A DNA stretch of 64,000 nucleotides from Streptomyces sp. 2131.1 (lineage in GTDB: Bacteria > Actinomycetota > Actinomycetes > Streptomycetales > Streptomycetaceae), in the NCBI RefSeq assembly GCF_900105515.1, contig NZ_FNSY01000001.1, positions 7,118,001-7,182,000 on the forward strand, read 5' to 3'. The notes beneath the pieces were generated by a model, which was not told the origin of the DNA, made no database searches, and worked only from the letters and a program-made list of their open reading frames with translations. Both the position numbers and the translations under genes were made by a program. Shown one piece after another: positions 1-9,040 of the stretch. How positions within the stretch are numbered: the stretch's first letter is position 1; the number at the start of each line of letters is the position of its first letter.

Positions 1-2
1 AG

Positions 3-1061
3 GTCCTGAAGTGGCTGCGACGGAGCCCAGCCGCTCACCTCGTGAAGCGCCTGGCCCTCTCCCCGGAGACCCTGAGCCACGGGGCCCTCGACGCACTCCC
101 TCAGCGGGCCGCATCGGCATACGTGCGGGGACTCCTCGTCACCGCCGGCATCCTTGCGCCGCGGGACGAGAATCTCGCACTGCTCACCAACCGCGTGACA
201 CGCACGGTCGCCGACCTTCCAGCACGGCAGGCCAACATCATCCGCCCCTTCGCCGAGTGGCACATCGTCCGTGATGCTCGCCGACGCTCATCACGAGGCC
301 GCTACACCTACGCGGCGTACAAGGGCGACTACGGAAACGTAACTGCCGCCATCGACCTCCTGAACTGGCTCGACTCCCAGAGCCTGAACCTCCGCCGGCT
401 CCAACAGCCGCACTTGGACACCTGGGCAACCGACCGGCCGACTCTGCGCGCCCGAGCCATCCCCTTCCTCCGCTGGGGCATCGCCCGGCACCTCTGTCCT
501 CCCGATCTGGTCATCGACCGCCCAGACTCCCAACTCCCGGGCAACTTCCAAGCCGAAGACGACGCACGTGCAGAACTGACGCGCTGCCTCAACGACGCCA
601 CACTGCCCTTGGATGTCCGCATCGCCGGAGCTCTTGTCCGCCTCTACGCTCTGCCCCTGACCCGGATCGTCGAACTCACCACCGAGCACATCAGCCGCGA
701 CCGAGAGCACACATACCTGAGGGTCAAGCAGCACCCCTTCCTGCTGCCACCCAAGCTCGCCGGCCTTATCGCCGACCAGATCCGTTGCAGTACACCCGGG
801 CACAGCGCTGTGACCGGACCACGACATCTTCTGCCTGGTCAAAGCCCTGGCCGTCCCCGAAATCCAATCGGCTTCGCCGACACCATGAGGCACCACGGCC
901 TGTCAGCTCGCGCGGCTCGAAACACCGCCATGCTGAACGCCCTCACGGATCTACCGCCGATGATCATCGCTGACCTTCTCGGCATCCATCCCAAAACGGC
1001 CGACCGTTGGGCCACTCTCGCAGGCAACAACTGGTCCGAGTACGTGTCCTCGCGGAGCTGA
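3..1061 (+). CDS. Integrase-like protein, 5'-truncated by window edge
   Basis: The frame is open to the left edge, so the GTG at 42 is probably internal and the gene starts outside the window. The protein resembles the degenerate site-specific integrases common in Streptomyces. The middle has a helix-rich stretch around LVRLYALPLTRIVELT, a beta-strand pair (YLRVKQHPFLLP), and a C-terminal block with HGLSARAARNTAML and DLLGIHPKTADRWA. The usual catalytic Arg-His-Tyr set is not obvious, so activity is doubtful. Two broken relatives lie at 35.59-35.93 kb and 55.2-55.8 kb. Family placement is from recognised motifs; the mobile role is inferred. Confidence 0.6.
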   Translation, partial: VLKWLRRSPAAHLVKRLALSPETLSHGALDALPQRAASAYVRGLLVTAGILAPRDENLALLTNRVTRTVADLPARQANIIRPFAEWHIVRDARRRSSRGRYTYAAYKGDYGNVTAAIDLLNWLDSQSLNLRRLQQPHLDTWATDRPTLRARAIPFLRWGIARHLCPPDLVIDRPDSQLPGNFQAEDDARAELTRCLNDATLPLDVRIAGALVRLYALPLTRIVELTTEHISRDREHTYLRVKQHPFLLPPKLAGLIADQIRCSTPGHSAVTGPRHLLPGQSPGRPRNPIGFADTMRHHGLSARAARNTAMLNALTDLPPMIIADLLGIHPKTADRWATLAGNNWSEYVSSRS

Positions 1062-1097
1062 TCTGACGGCATCGAGAGCCCAGACCCCGACCGGGGC

Positions 1098-1134
1098 ATA
1101 CCGCAGCTCCCGAAGTACCGACACTTCACCAGTG
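1098..1134 (+). repeat. Imperfect direct repeat, copy 1 (possible att-like site)
   Basis: This 37-bp stretch recurs at 2472-2507 with about three differences; its last 19 bases (TACCGACACTTCACCAGTG) are identical in both copies. It starts 36 bp after the integrase-like gene. The second copy marks the exact point where a DNA-ligase fragment begins, so the repeats may be recombination or element boundaries. Apart from it, 1062-1360 holds nothing recognisable. Confidence 0.5.
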
Positions 1135-1360
1135 AAACGAGCTGACGGGCCCGAGATGTTCAGCGCGCGGCTGGCACGAGCTTGCTGATTCCCGGGGCCC
1201 GTGGTGTGTCCGACTCCTGGTCGGTCTCCGTGACGGCGGCCCTTGCGGGGCTTCGTCGTCGGTCAGGAGCAGTAGCTGCGTCGGGTGGATGTTCCGGCCC
1301 TGCACGACGTGGACGTGCCCTGGGTACGCCGCAGCCCGTCCTGGTTCCGGAGGGCCACTT

Positions 1361-1720
1361 CTATCCGGGGGGCCAGTTCATGTTCCGGCCGCCCATGACG
1401 TGCACCTGAGCGTGGGTAGTTTCCTGGCTCGCAGAATGGCCCGTGTCCACCACCATGCGGTAACCCTCCGCCGCAAGTCCCAAGGCTGCGGCCGCCTTGC
1501 AGGCTTCGCGCATGACGTCAGCCATGACGTCCGGCGCCTTGTCGGCCAAGTCGGCCGCGGTCTTGTAGTGAGCCTTGGGGATGACGACGACGTGAGTCGG
1601 GGCTGCGGGGTTGACGCTATGCATGGCCAGAGCGCTGTCAGTCTCGGCGATCGTTTTTGCTGGGATCACCTTCGTCGCCACCTTGCAGAAGATGCACCCT
1701 GCTTCTGTCTGTCCTGACAT
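1361..1720 (-). CDS. HIT-family protein with altered histidine triad
   Basis: A complete 119-residue member of the histidine triad family (nucleotide phosphoramidase or dinucleotide hydrolase fold, cytosolic). It has the N-terminal CIFCK motif, the PTHVVVIPKAHY segment and the C-terminal GGRNMNWPPG tail typical of Hint-like proteins. The triad, normally HxHxHxx, reads HAQVHVM, so the central His, the nucleophile in Hint1, is Gln. A Hint-type hydrolase with this change should be impaired or act through another chemistry. The start has a good ribosome site (GGAGG, 6 bp before ATG). A short inverted repeat (CACTC-agtc-GAGTG, about 1803-1816) lies upstream and may be an operator. Confidence 0.85.
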   Translation of the reverse strand: MSGQTEAGCIFCKVATKVIPAKTIAETDSALAMHSVNPAAPTHVVVIPKAHYKTAADLADKAPDVMADVMREACKAAAALGLAAEGYRMVVDTGHSASQETTHAQVHVMGGRNMNWPPG

Positions 1721-2471
1721 CTACGCCTCCGGAAGTGAATGATCAACGGGACGAGGAGCGTATTTCCTGGGCACGGCAGTCCGGGCGGCTTCGCTTGCAC
1801 TTCACTCAGTCGAGTGAGGAAATGATCTCCTGAAGGGTGCTTCCGCGCTGCCCGGACGGTAACCGTGGTCGCTGTTCGTCCACCGATCGAACACCGCCCT
1901 GTCCATGACGCCCACACGGTGCCGTCGAGAGCTCACGGACCTCCGCAACTGGGACGCCAAGCATGTCACCTGCCGTCAGGGCAAGGTCGGCCGCCGGTGG
2001 TCGACGCCACTCTCTCTCGCCCTACGGCAACGCGGAATTCTCTCCGGACCACTGCCGCCGGTGCCGAAGGCCGCCTGCACCCGTACCAATGCCAGGAAGG
2101 TTGCCTTCCTCCCGCGCGATCTCTACGACATCCAGCCCGAGTCCTGCACCGGGATCACTCACTCTCATCACGACCGGGCACGCAGGACAAGTGATCATTC
2201 TCGGGCCCAGGTCGGCTCCGACACCCTGCCCTCGTGCGACTGTCAGCCGAACGTGGTGCCCTCACACCATGGTGGCTCCTCGTGCTTGTTGGGTCCGCCA
2301 CAGAGTTCCTCAACTCCCGAATCGGCCCAGCGGCATCCCGAGCCGTTGGCAAGTCATCGCGATCTAACGAACCCGACCGGCCATGAGCAACGAGGCTGCC
2401 CCGGAGAATTTCCCAAGTTCCCCGACAGCGTCAGGCACTGACGGTGCCCAGAAAACGGACCATGGCCTGGA
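1721..2471. other. Non-coding or degraded stretch
   Basis: Reading frames here overlap each other without recognisable protein motifs or convincing ribosome sites. I see no gene I can support. Confidence 0.4.
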
Positions 2472-2507
2472 ATACCGCAGCTGCCAGATACCGACACTTC
2501 ACCAGTG
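2472..2507 (+). repeat. Imperfect direct repeat, copy 2
   Basis: Partner of 1098-1134. It ends exactly where homology to ATP-dependent DNA ligase begins, so the upstream part of the ligase gene was replaced at this point. Confidence 0.5.
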
Positions 2508-2508
2508 G

Positions 2509-2904
2509 CGCAGGGAGTCGTCCGAGGCGATCATCGGCGGTGTCACCGGATCCCTCCGGCGCCCGAACGTTCTGCTCCTGGGCCGCTATGACACCACCGG
2601 CCGGCTCCGCCTGGTCGGAAAAACCGTCCCGCTCAAGGCGGCGGCCGCCCAGGAGGTCGCGGCCCTGCTCACTCCGGCCGGCCCGGACCATCCGTGGACG
2701 GGGGCCCGGTTCAGCGCCCGGTGGGGAAGCCGCGACCTCCTCGACCCCGTACTCGTCGAACCCGACCATGTCGCCGAGGTGAGCGCCGACACCGCCCAGG
2801 AGCACGGCGTAGGACGGCACCCCGTGCGGTACGTACGAATCCGCCGCGACCTGCCTCCTGCACAGGTACGCAAGCTTGACGCAGACCGCGGACGACCGGC
2901 CTGA
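2509..2904 (+). pseudogene. ATP-dependent DNA ligase, C-terminal fragment
   Basis: About 130 residues match the C-terminal OB-fold region of actinobacterial ATP-dependent DNA ligases. Signature stretches are SEAIIGGVTGSL, LLLGRYDTTGRLRLVGKTVPL, HPWTGARFSARWGSRD and VAEVSADTAQEHG. The nucleotidyltransferase domain with the catalytic Lys is absent; upstream sequence is the 36-bp repeat and unrelated DNA. The fragment cannot act as a ligase and is a relic of recombination. Confidence 0.75.
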
Positions 2905-2937
2905 CACGGGCCGAGCAGCCTCCTCGTCGAGACAGGG

Positions 2938-3372
2938 GCCCTTCGGCTTGCAGCCGCTCACCAGGAGTGGCGCCGCCAGGTTCAGGAAATCTTCGACTCG
3001 GGGATCACGGAGGCAGAGGCACGAAAGCAGGTGCGGGTTCCGGTCCCGACGAAGCCCGCCGTGCAAAAGGACCTGAACCGGATCAAGGGCGACTCGCGTT
3101 CCCCTGACCTCGCGGCCGGTGCGCAGGGACCTCCCCGCCGGTGCCCGTGGTGGCACGAGGTCAACACCTACGCCTTCCAGTCCGCCATGATCGACGCCGA
3201 CCGGGCCTGGGGCAACTGGCTGGACTCCCTGGGCGGTAGCCGAGCAGGCCGCCGCGTCGGATACCCGCGCTTCAAGAAGAAGGGCCGCGCCCGCGACTCC
3301 CTCCGCATCCACCACGACGTGAAGAAGCCCTCGATCCGGCTCGCCGGGTACCGGCGACTGCGCGTCGCCATG
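2938..3372 (+). pseudogene. TnpB (IS200/IS605-type) N-terminal fragment
   Basis: The frame gives the N-terminal half of an OrfB/TnpB protein, the RNA-guided nuclease of IS200/IS605-family elements: KPAVQKDLNRIKGDSR, CPWWHEVNTYAFQSA, GRRVGYPRFKKKGRARDS, HHDVKKPSIRLAGYRRLRV. The RuvC catalytic core and zinc finger are missing. At about 3372 the frame runs directly into an unrelated protein fragment, so this is a truncated relic. Confidence 0.75.
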
Positions 3373-3530
3373 CTGGGCGAGACGATCGTGCACGGAGAAG
3401 ACATCCGGAGCCCGCTGGGCATCCATCGCAACTACCCGATCGAGGTCCTCACGCAGGTGGCCGAGTACTACCAGGGCTCCGACCTTGTGGTCGTTGTCAA
3501 GGGACGCATCGGTGGTCTGAAACTCGTCTT
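3373..3530 (+). pseudogene. TIGR03083/maleylpyruvate-isomerase-like fragment
   Basis: In frame with the TnpB relic, the residues GETIVHGEDIRSPLGIHRNYPIE and VAEYYQGSDLVVVVKGRIGGLKL match the C-terminal part of TIGR03083-family proteins (actinobacterial mycothiol-dependent isomerase/DinB-like fold). Only about 50 residues remain, cut at both ends by unrelated sequence. Confidence 0.55.
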
Positions 3531-4125
3531 TGGGCTGTTCTCCGGCCACCGTCTGCCGGGTAATTCATCGGCTGAGGCCGCTTCTCGCGCTGGAGCCGGC
3601 GCTGCGGCCTGTAGCGGATGTCGAACGGTTGTGGATCGTGGACGGCACTCTGGTCCCGGTCCGCGACCGCAGGGTCGCCGCGTCCTCCCGCAACTATCGG
3701 TTCTCGGCGAACGTGCAGGTCATCATCGATGCGGTGATCGCCTCCGCCCGCCCCGTCCCCGGGAACAAGGCTGACGCACACGCCTGGCGGGAATCGGACC
3801 TGCCCGCCGTCGCGGCCGGGACAATCGCAGACGGGGCGTACCTGGGCACCGGGCTGATCGTCCCGCACCGCAGAAGAGCCGGACGGCCACTCCTGCGCGG
3901 CCAGGAGGAGGACAACGCCGAACACCGACGCGTCCGCGCCCGCGTCGAGCACACCTTCGCCCGCATGAAGAACTGGAAAATCCTGCGCGACTGCCGCCAG
4001 AAAGGAGACGGACTCCACCACGCCGTCCAAGCCGTCGCCACCATGCACAACCTCGCCATGACAGGCTGAACCACCAGGTCAAACACCACCCCGGCTTGCC
4101 CGCACCCACCCTTCTGCAACAACCT
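3530..4125 (+). pseudogene. IS5-family transposase, truncated, with IS right end
   Basis: The C-terminal 179 residues of a DDE_Tnp_4-type transposase end at 4069. Visible acidic positions are VDGTLVPV, the NKADAHAW region and RVEHTFARMKNWKIL. The N-terminal third is missing, and a few residues are lost at VIIDAVIASARPVPGN compared with relatives. Downstream, the sequence to about 4125 looks like the element's terminal repeat (CTTCTGCAACAACC). This end abuts the nSTAND gene and supplies that gene's stop codon, so the insertion broke it. Confidence 0.75.
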
Positions 4126-5784
4126 TTAGTGTCCGCGAAGCAGTCTCCGCTGTCTTCGCGCCATGGCGGCGGTCAGCAGGGTTGTGGCCACCAGCAGGGA
4201 CCCCATGGCCAGGGTCACGAGGCGGTTCCGGAGCGTACGGCGGTGTGTGGCCATGCCGGCGGCGAGGAAGTCCGCTTCGAGAGGGGTGATGTCATCCTGC
4301 TCGGCCCCTGAGGCGAGTGCGGCGAGCTGCGCCAAGCGGATCGGGGATATCCGCACGCCCTGTTCCCGTCCGATCGCCTCCCACGCGTCGGCGGCTTCTG
4401 TCAGCCAACGCTGGAAGTGGAGCTTCTCACGGTTCTGTTCGATCCAGTGGTCCAGCCGGGGCCAGGCGTTGATGAGTGCCTCGTGTGTCAGGTAGACGCC
4501 GGCCCCGTCGAGTGTGATCAGTCCGGCTCGGGCCAGTGCCTCCAGGACGCCGTCCGCTTCCGGGGCGCCGGAGAGGGCTTCGAGCTCCGCCCGTGTCGTA
4601 GAGCGGCGTGTGTCGGGAGTGTTGTCGGTCCCTGGGGTGATCAGCCGCAGCAGAATCCGTCGTGCGGTGTCTGCCCGGGTGGCGTCGAACCGGGCGTACA
4701 CGCCCTCGGCGCTCTTTGTGATGGCTCCCTGGAGACCGCCGGCCCGTTCGTAGGAAGCAAGGGTGAGCGTCCGCCCGCTCCGACGCTTCCAGGTCTCCAG
4801 GAGGGCATGAGACAGCAGCGGCAACGCGGATCCGCTCTCCGTGACGTCGGCGATGAGCCGGGCCGTCAGCGCGCGCTCGACGACCAGGTTGTGTGCGCGC
4901 GCCGGTCCGACGACGGTCTCGCGGAGTTCGGCCGTGCTCATGCGGGTCACGGTCAGGCTTGCGCCGCGCATCACCTCGGCGAGCCCGGAGTACTGGTGGC
5001 AGCGCATGGCGAAGTCTGTGCGGATCCCCAGGACGACACGAAGGCAGCTGCCCGGGTCCTGAGCCGCCAGAAGCGCCGCGACGAACTCTTCCCGCTCCGC
5101 CGGATGGGGACACAGTGTGAAGAGTTCCTCGAACTGATCCACGACGACCCAGGTCTCCCCTTCACCCGTCGCGGGGACAAGCGCGGACCGGTAACGGTCG
5201 AGCGGGCGCGCCCCGGGGGCCAGGACCCGAATGGCCGCCGGACGGGCCGCCGCACCGTGCTCACCTGACCGGACCGCCCGCTGCAGTCGGGGAATCAGAC
5301 CCGCTCGAAGCAGCGAGGACTTGCCGCTGCCCGAAGGGCCGAGGAGGGCGACCACACGGTGCTCCCTCGTCAGGTTTAGCAGCTCGGCGCCCAGCGTATC
5401 CCTGCCGAAGAAGAGGTCTTCATCACCGGGTTCGAACCTTGCCAGACCCCGATACGGAGACGGCGCATCGTCGGCCTGCTCACGAACCGTCAGTTCCCGG
5501 GATACGGCATACCAGCGTTCCTCCCACTCCCCGGGGTCGGCGCCGCATGCCGTCGCGTAGGCCCGCACCACGGGCAGAGAGGGCAACTGTTCGCCCGCAG
5601 CCGCCCGTGAAAGTGTCGCCACCGAGTACCCGGCACGGCGAACCATGGCGGCGTACGTGGGCCCGCCCGCCTCCCGACGCAGCCGCCGCAGGTCAAAGGC
5701 CAGCCGCGCCACTGGGCTCTGCCTCGGATCGAGCGGTTTCTCGTCACGCCCCATGCCCCGCCCCGTCTCGCGTAGCGACACCAT
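4126..5784 (-). CDS. HTH-nSTAND1 ATPase, WD40 region lost by IS insertion
   Basis: An XRE-like helix-turn-helix (about residues 24-85) precedes a novel-STAND NTPase domain. Walker A is GPSGSGKS (149-156), Walker B is VVVDQFEE (213-220), and EALINAWPRL marks the winged-helix arm. A membrane helix (about 515-535, LVTLAMGSLLVATTLL) lies near the end. Family members usually continue into a long WD40 propeller of some 600 residues. Here the protein stops just after the helix with a TAA formed at the junction with the IS5 relic, so the sensor module is gone. STAND proteins act as ligand-triggered switches in signalling or defence. ATG at 5754 (MGRDEK) is an equally good start. Confidence 0.8.
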   Translation of the reverse strand: MVSLRETGRGMGRDEKPLDPRQSPVARLAFDLRRLRREAGGPTYAAMVRRAGYSVATLSRAAAGEQLPSLPVVRAYATACGADPGEWEERWYAVSRELTVREQADDAPSPYRGLARFEPGDEDLFFGRDTLGAELLNLTREHRVVALLGPSGSGKSSLLRAGLIPRLQRAVRSGEHGAAARPAAIRVLAPGARPLDRYRSALVPATGEGETWVVVDQFEELFTLCPHPAEREEFVAALLAAQDPGSCLRVVLGIRTDFAMRCHQYSGLAEVMRGASLTVTRMSTAELRETVVGPARAHNLVVERALTARLIADVTESGSALPLLSHALLETWKRRSGRTLTLASYERAGGLQGAITKSAEGVYARFDATRADTARRILLRLITPGTDNTPDTRRSTTRAELEALSGAPEADGVLEALARAGLITLDGAGVYLTHEALINAWPRLDHWIEQNREKLHFQRWLTEAADAWEAIGREQGVRISPIRLAQLAALASGAEQDDITPLEADFLAAGMATHRRTLRNRLVTLAMGSLLVATTLLTAAMARRQRRLLRGH

Positions 5785-5862
5785 CCGGCCCTGACCTGCT
5801 GCTCACGCACCCAACCAGTTGCGATGCTCAGCTCACTTGTGCCCTACGAGGCAGGCCGCCTG

Positions 5863-6111
5863 TCACCGATGGGTCCACCCGCAGTGAGAGCAGAGGAATG
5901 CGCCGGCCAGGGCGGCGGTGTGGGTCGCGGTCCGGGCCGTCTTCCGCTTTGCGGCCGTGGGCTTGTCAGTGTGGCGGTGGTTCAGGTGCGGCATGGTGAT
6001 CCGCTGGATCTGGTCCGTGGTGGCGACCTTCAGCGCTCCGAGGAGGCGCGGCACGTCCACGCGCGCCGTGTTCGTCGAGACGGCCGCGTTCGGCTTCGGC
6101 TGCCCGGCCAT
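5863..6111 (-). pseudogene. Replication-relaxation-like protein, N-terminal remnant
   Basis: The 82-residue frame contains LLGALKVATTDQIQRITMPHL, the start of the winged-helix domain of actinobacterial replication-relaxation proteins, typically carried by plasmids and integrative elements. Similarity fades into Lys/Thr/Ala-rich sequence and the frame stops early. It points to plasmid-derived DNA here. Confidence 0.45.
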
Positions 6112-6226
6112 CAGCTGGCCGCCTTCGCCGAGCGTCGCTCTGCCAGGCGGCCACCAGTTGGGCTTCGCCGGACGTCCGAGGGCGGCACCCGATGCTCTCC
6201 TCCACTACAAGCGTCAAACGGATTAA

Positions 6227-7091
6227 GACCGTGTCCTATGTGGTGAGTCGAGCGAGTCGTTTGTAGCAGCAGAGGGTGGCGGCGAGGCCGAGAAAGGCCA
6301 GGTAGTTGCGGGGATGGCGTTCGTAGCGGTGGTTGAGTCTGCGGTAGCCGGTCAGCCAGGACATGGTCCGCTCGATGACCCATCGGCGGCGCCCTAAGCG
6401 TTCGCTGGGCTCGATGCCCTTGCGGGCGATGCGCACGCCGATGTGCTTGCCCCATAGCCATTTCCGCAGGTGGGGGACATCGTATGCCTTGTCCGCGTGG
6501 AGACGCTGGGGCTTGAAGTAGCGGCCGCGGTGGGGGTCGTGTCTCGTTTGGTGACCCATGATCATGGGCTTCAGCGCGAGGCTGTCGTGGGTGTTGGCCG
6601 CGGTGAGACCGACGAGGAGGGGCAGTCCGTTCGCGTCCGACAGGACGTGCATCTTGGAACCCGACTTGCCCCGGTCCACGGGGCTCGGACCTGTGAGTTC
6701 GCCCCCTTTTTGGCCCTGACATGGGCGGAGTCGAGGACGGCCCGGGACAGGTCGAGCAGGCCGGCGTCGTCCAGGCGGTGCAGGATCTCCTCGTGCAGCC
6801 GGCCCCACACACCTGCCCGCGACCAGATCAGGAACCTGCGGTGAGCCGTCGACTTCGATATCCCGAAGCACGGCGGCAACGCCCGCCAGGCGCATCCGCT
6901 GACCAGTACGTAGATGATCGCGGCGAACAGCGTCTCATCAGGCGTGTCCTGCGTCCCGCCGCCCTGCGGCCGCACCTTCGACGGCGGGATCAGCGGCTCC
7001 GCGATCTCCCACAGCCCGTCCGGAACAATCCAACTCCACGTACCCCGGCCCATGACGAGTCCAACGAACCAACCCCACATAGGACACGGTC
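6227..7091 (-). mobile_element. Intact IS5-family (IS427-like) insertion sequence
   Basis: An 865-bp element bounded by perfect inverted repeats (GACCGTGTCCTATGTGG at 6227-6243, reverse complement at 7075-7091). It is flanked by a 3-bp direct repeat TAA (6224-6226 and 7092-7094), the target-duplication size expected of the IS427 group. It carries one transposase in two frames. It appears recent because ends and duplication are undamaged. It lies next to an ISL3-family tail at 7096. Confidence 0.85.
6236..7053 (-). CDS. IS5-family transposase, two overlapping frames
   Basis: The first frame starts at the ATG at 7053 (MGRGTWSWIVPDGLWE) and carries the DUF4096-like N-terminal domain and first Asp (VLDSAHVRAKKG). 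The second overlapping frame carries the rest (GSKMHVLSDANGLPL, the RLHADKAYD Asp region and RRRWVIERTMSWL with the Glu), ending at 6236. Members of the IS427 group make active transposase by programmed frameshifting between such frames. The switch point should lie near 6660-6710. Both halves look intact. Confidence 0.8.
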
Positions 7092-7095
7092 TAAG

Positions 7096-7190
7096 GCGCT
7101 CAAGCGCCAGATGTTTAGAGAAACCGGCTTCGCTCTGCTGCGGAAGAGGGCTCTTATGGCCGCTGACCACAGCCCCCCATAGGGTGACGG
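7096..7190 (+). pseudogene. ISL3-family transposase C-terminal tail
   Basis: The frame reads LKRQMFRETGFALLRKRALMA, the conserved end of ISL3-family transposases (compare KMLKRQILGRAGFHLLRKRVLL at 8.5 kb). Only about 25 residues survive, cut on the left by the IS5-family element. Confidence 0.65.
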
Positions 7191-7208
7191 GGACGAGAGA
7201 AGAGCACG

Positions 7209-7796
7209 ATGGATCCCCGCATACCCCGCCTGCGTCACAAGCTGGCCGCGATCCCTTTCCAACCGCAGCGCAGCCACTCCTTCGGAGAAGAGCAACACAA
7301 GTTCCGCCTCGGTCCGAAGCTGGCAGACGCACGCGTCGCTGCGTTCGAGGCCGAGCACGACATCGCCCTGCCTGACGCCTACCGGCAGTTCCTCACGCAC
7401 ATCGGCGGCTCAGGCGCGGCGCCGTTCTATGGCCTTATGCCGCTGGAGCGGTCTTCCCTGCTGGTCATGAACCCGCGGGAGGAACCGGGGGCACCCCGCG
7501 GATTCGACGACGCAGAACCCAGGGGTCACGAACGCGACCTCTTCCTCCACGTCATCGAAATGGGCTGCACGGACGTATGTGTCATCGCGGTGACCGGTCC
7601 CCTCACCGGCCGCGTCCTCATCGGCAACAGCGACGGATTTTGGGGCCCCAACGTCTCCTCCGCCACCGACTTCCTCGACTGGTACGGACGCTGGCTCAAC
7701 CACATGAGTGCCGGACGCGACAACCGGGCCCTCGAACTCACCTCACCCCAACTTCGTGCCCATCCAAACCGCCATCGCATGGCCCCGAAGATCTGA
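7209..7796 (+). CDS. SMI1/KNR4-family protein, probable immunity protein
   Basis: A 195-residue protein with the SMI1/KNR4 (SUKH) pattern: FEAEHDIALPDAYRQFLTHIGGSGAAPFYGL near the N-terminus, then the acidic and Gly/Trp-rich strands GRVLIGNSDGFWGPN and FLDWYGRWLNHM. SUKH proteins are usually cytosolic antidotes to polymorphic toxins. No toxin gene is adjacent, but an RHS toxin lies about 3 kb away. A purine-rich ribosome site (GAGAGAAGAG) precedes the ATG. Confidence 0.8.
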   Translation: MDPRIPRLRHKLAAIPFQPQRSHSFGEEQHKFRLGPKLADARVAAFEAEHDIALPDAYRQFLTHIGGSGAAPFYGLMPLERSSLLVMNPREEPGAPRGFDDAEPRGHERDLFLHVIEMGCTDVCVIAVTGPLTGRVLIGNSDGFWGPNVSSATDFLDWYGRWLNHMSAGRDNRALELTSPQLRAHPNRHRMAPKI

Positions 7797-7948
7797 CTCT
7801 CCGTAACCAGCCCACGGAAACTGAGCCAGAACCTGAGAACGGACAGTAGGTGTTCACGAGTTTGGGCTCTGGCTCACTTTCCGTGAGGGTTGACTTAGTG
7901 TGATGTCAATGACTCCCCAGGCCGTGAGCAACGGACAGTCGGAGTCAC

Positions 7949-8409
7949 GTGCCCACAGCCTCGCTGCGACGTCTGATCGCCGTTCACTTGGTGGCGGCGC
8001 GACGGCAGAATATGGAGGTGGACTCTGACCTTTACCCTGATCTGGCTGCTGCGGGCAGCCTGGCCGCAGCGCTGGAACAGCTGGCGGCCGAACTCGGCGC
8101 CGATCTCACAGTGGTTCCCGGTGATTGGAGCCCACTCGTTTCGGCGGGCATCGCCTCGTCAGCCACTGGACGCTCGGCTTCAGCTCCCGCGCTGGATACC
8201 CGTTCCGCGATGAGGTGGCCATCGTCGCGTCACACAGTGGCAGCCCATTCCGCGTGAAGAGGCATCCGCTCTCCGATGACGTTCTCGGCGAGGCCGCAAC
8301 AGCCGAGGAAGCCGTCGCCCTGGCAGTACGCCACGTCCCCACCGATCTCGGCCGGCCGTCGCGGGAACCGCCGAACAAGATGGATGACGAGCGCGAATCA
8401 AGTGACTGA
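7949..8409 (+). other. Possible hypothetical gene split by a frameshift
   Basis: A GTG-started frame (RRLIAVHLVAARRQ, then LAAALEQLAAELGADLTVVPG) passes near 8140 into another frame (HWTLGFSSRAGYPFRDEV, then EEAVALAVRHVP) ending at 8409. Joined, they give one protein of about 150 residues with good Streptomyces codon bias, so one indel or sequencing error is likely. I do not recognise the family. Its place among immunity genes makes an orphan immunity protein possible, but that is inference. Confidence 0.35.
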
Positions 8410-8500
8410 CCGTCACTGGTCCCGTGGATAGTTGGCTCCCTATCAGACGGTCACGGACGGGGAAAACCAACTGGCCACCCAGAACGGTCTGACCTGCGGT

Positions 8501-9040
8501 TCACGAGTAGAGCAGGACGCGCTTGCGGAGGAGGTGAAAGCCGGCGCGGCCGAGTATCTGGCGTTTGAGCATCTTGATTCGGTTGACGTGTCCTTCGACC
8601 ACGCCCGAGCTCCAGGGCAGGGTGAGGCCGGCGATCACGGCGTCGCGGTTGCGGTCGATGCCTGCGGCGAGGGTGTGGAGGCCGGGGAGGTTGTCTCGCC
8701 GGACGGCATCGAGCCACTGCGGCAACCGTTCGCCCTGGCGCTCCGTGAGCATCTGGCCGAAGGACCGGACGTGACCGGTGAGAGCGTCCAGCTCAGGGCA
8801 GTGGACCAGAACGGCCTTGAGTCGAAGGTGCTCCGTCTCGGTGAGGTTCTCCGGCCGGCGCAGGATCCATCCGGTGACGGCGCGGGGTGACGGTGGCCGA
8901 GCCGTAACGGAGCCAGGCGAGAGTTGCTTCTCCCAGAAATAGGCGCGAACCCGCTGGTAGTTGCCCTGATAGCCGAGCGGCACGATCTCCTCCCACACCC
9001 TCCAGGCGTTCGTGCAGCCCTGGTTCCAGCGGTCATCCAC
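8501..9040 (-). pseudogene. ISL3-family transposase, C-terminal half
   Basis: The 179 residues match the second half of ISL3 (DDE_Tnp_ISL3) transposases: ALTGHVRSFGQMLTERQGERL, AGLTLPWSSGVVEGHVNRIK with the last catalytic Glu, and KMLKRQILGRAGFHLLRKRVLL. The first two thirds are missing; traces in another frame run to about 9080. The 9041-9336 stretch holds no supported gene. Confidence 0.75.

Noticed and set aside
2431..3549. Long minus-strand frame of 372 codons
   Set aside because: It is antisense to the ligase and TnpB fragments, has no known motif, and follows GC-skew shadow composition.
5424..5440. tRNA T-loop-like GGTTCGAACC
   Set aside because: It lies inside the nSTAND gene with no acceptor or anticodon stems around it. 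No tRNA was found in the window.
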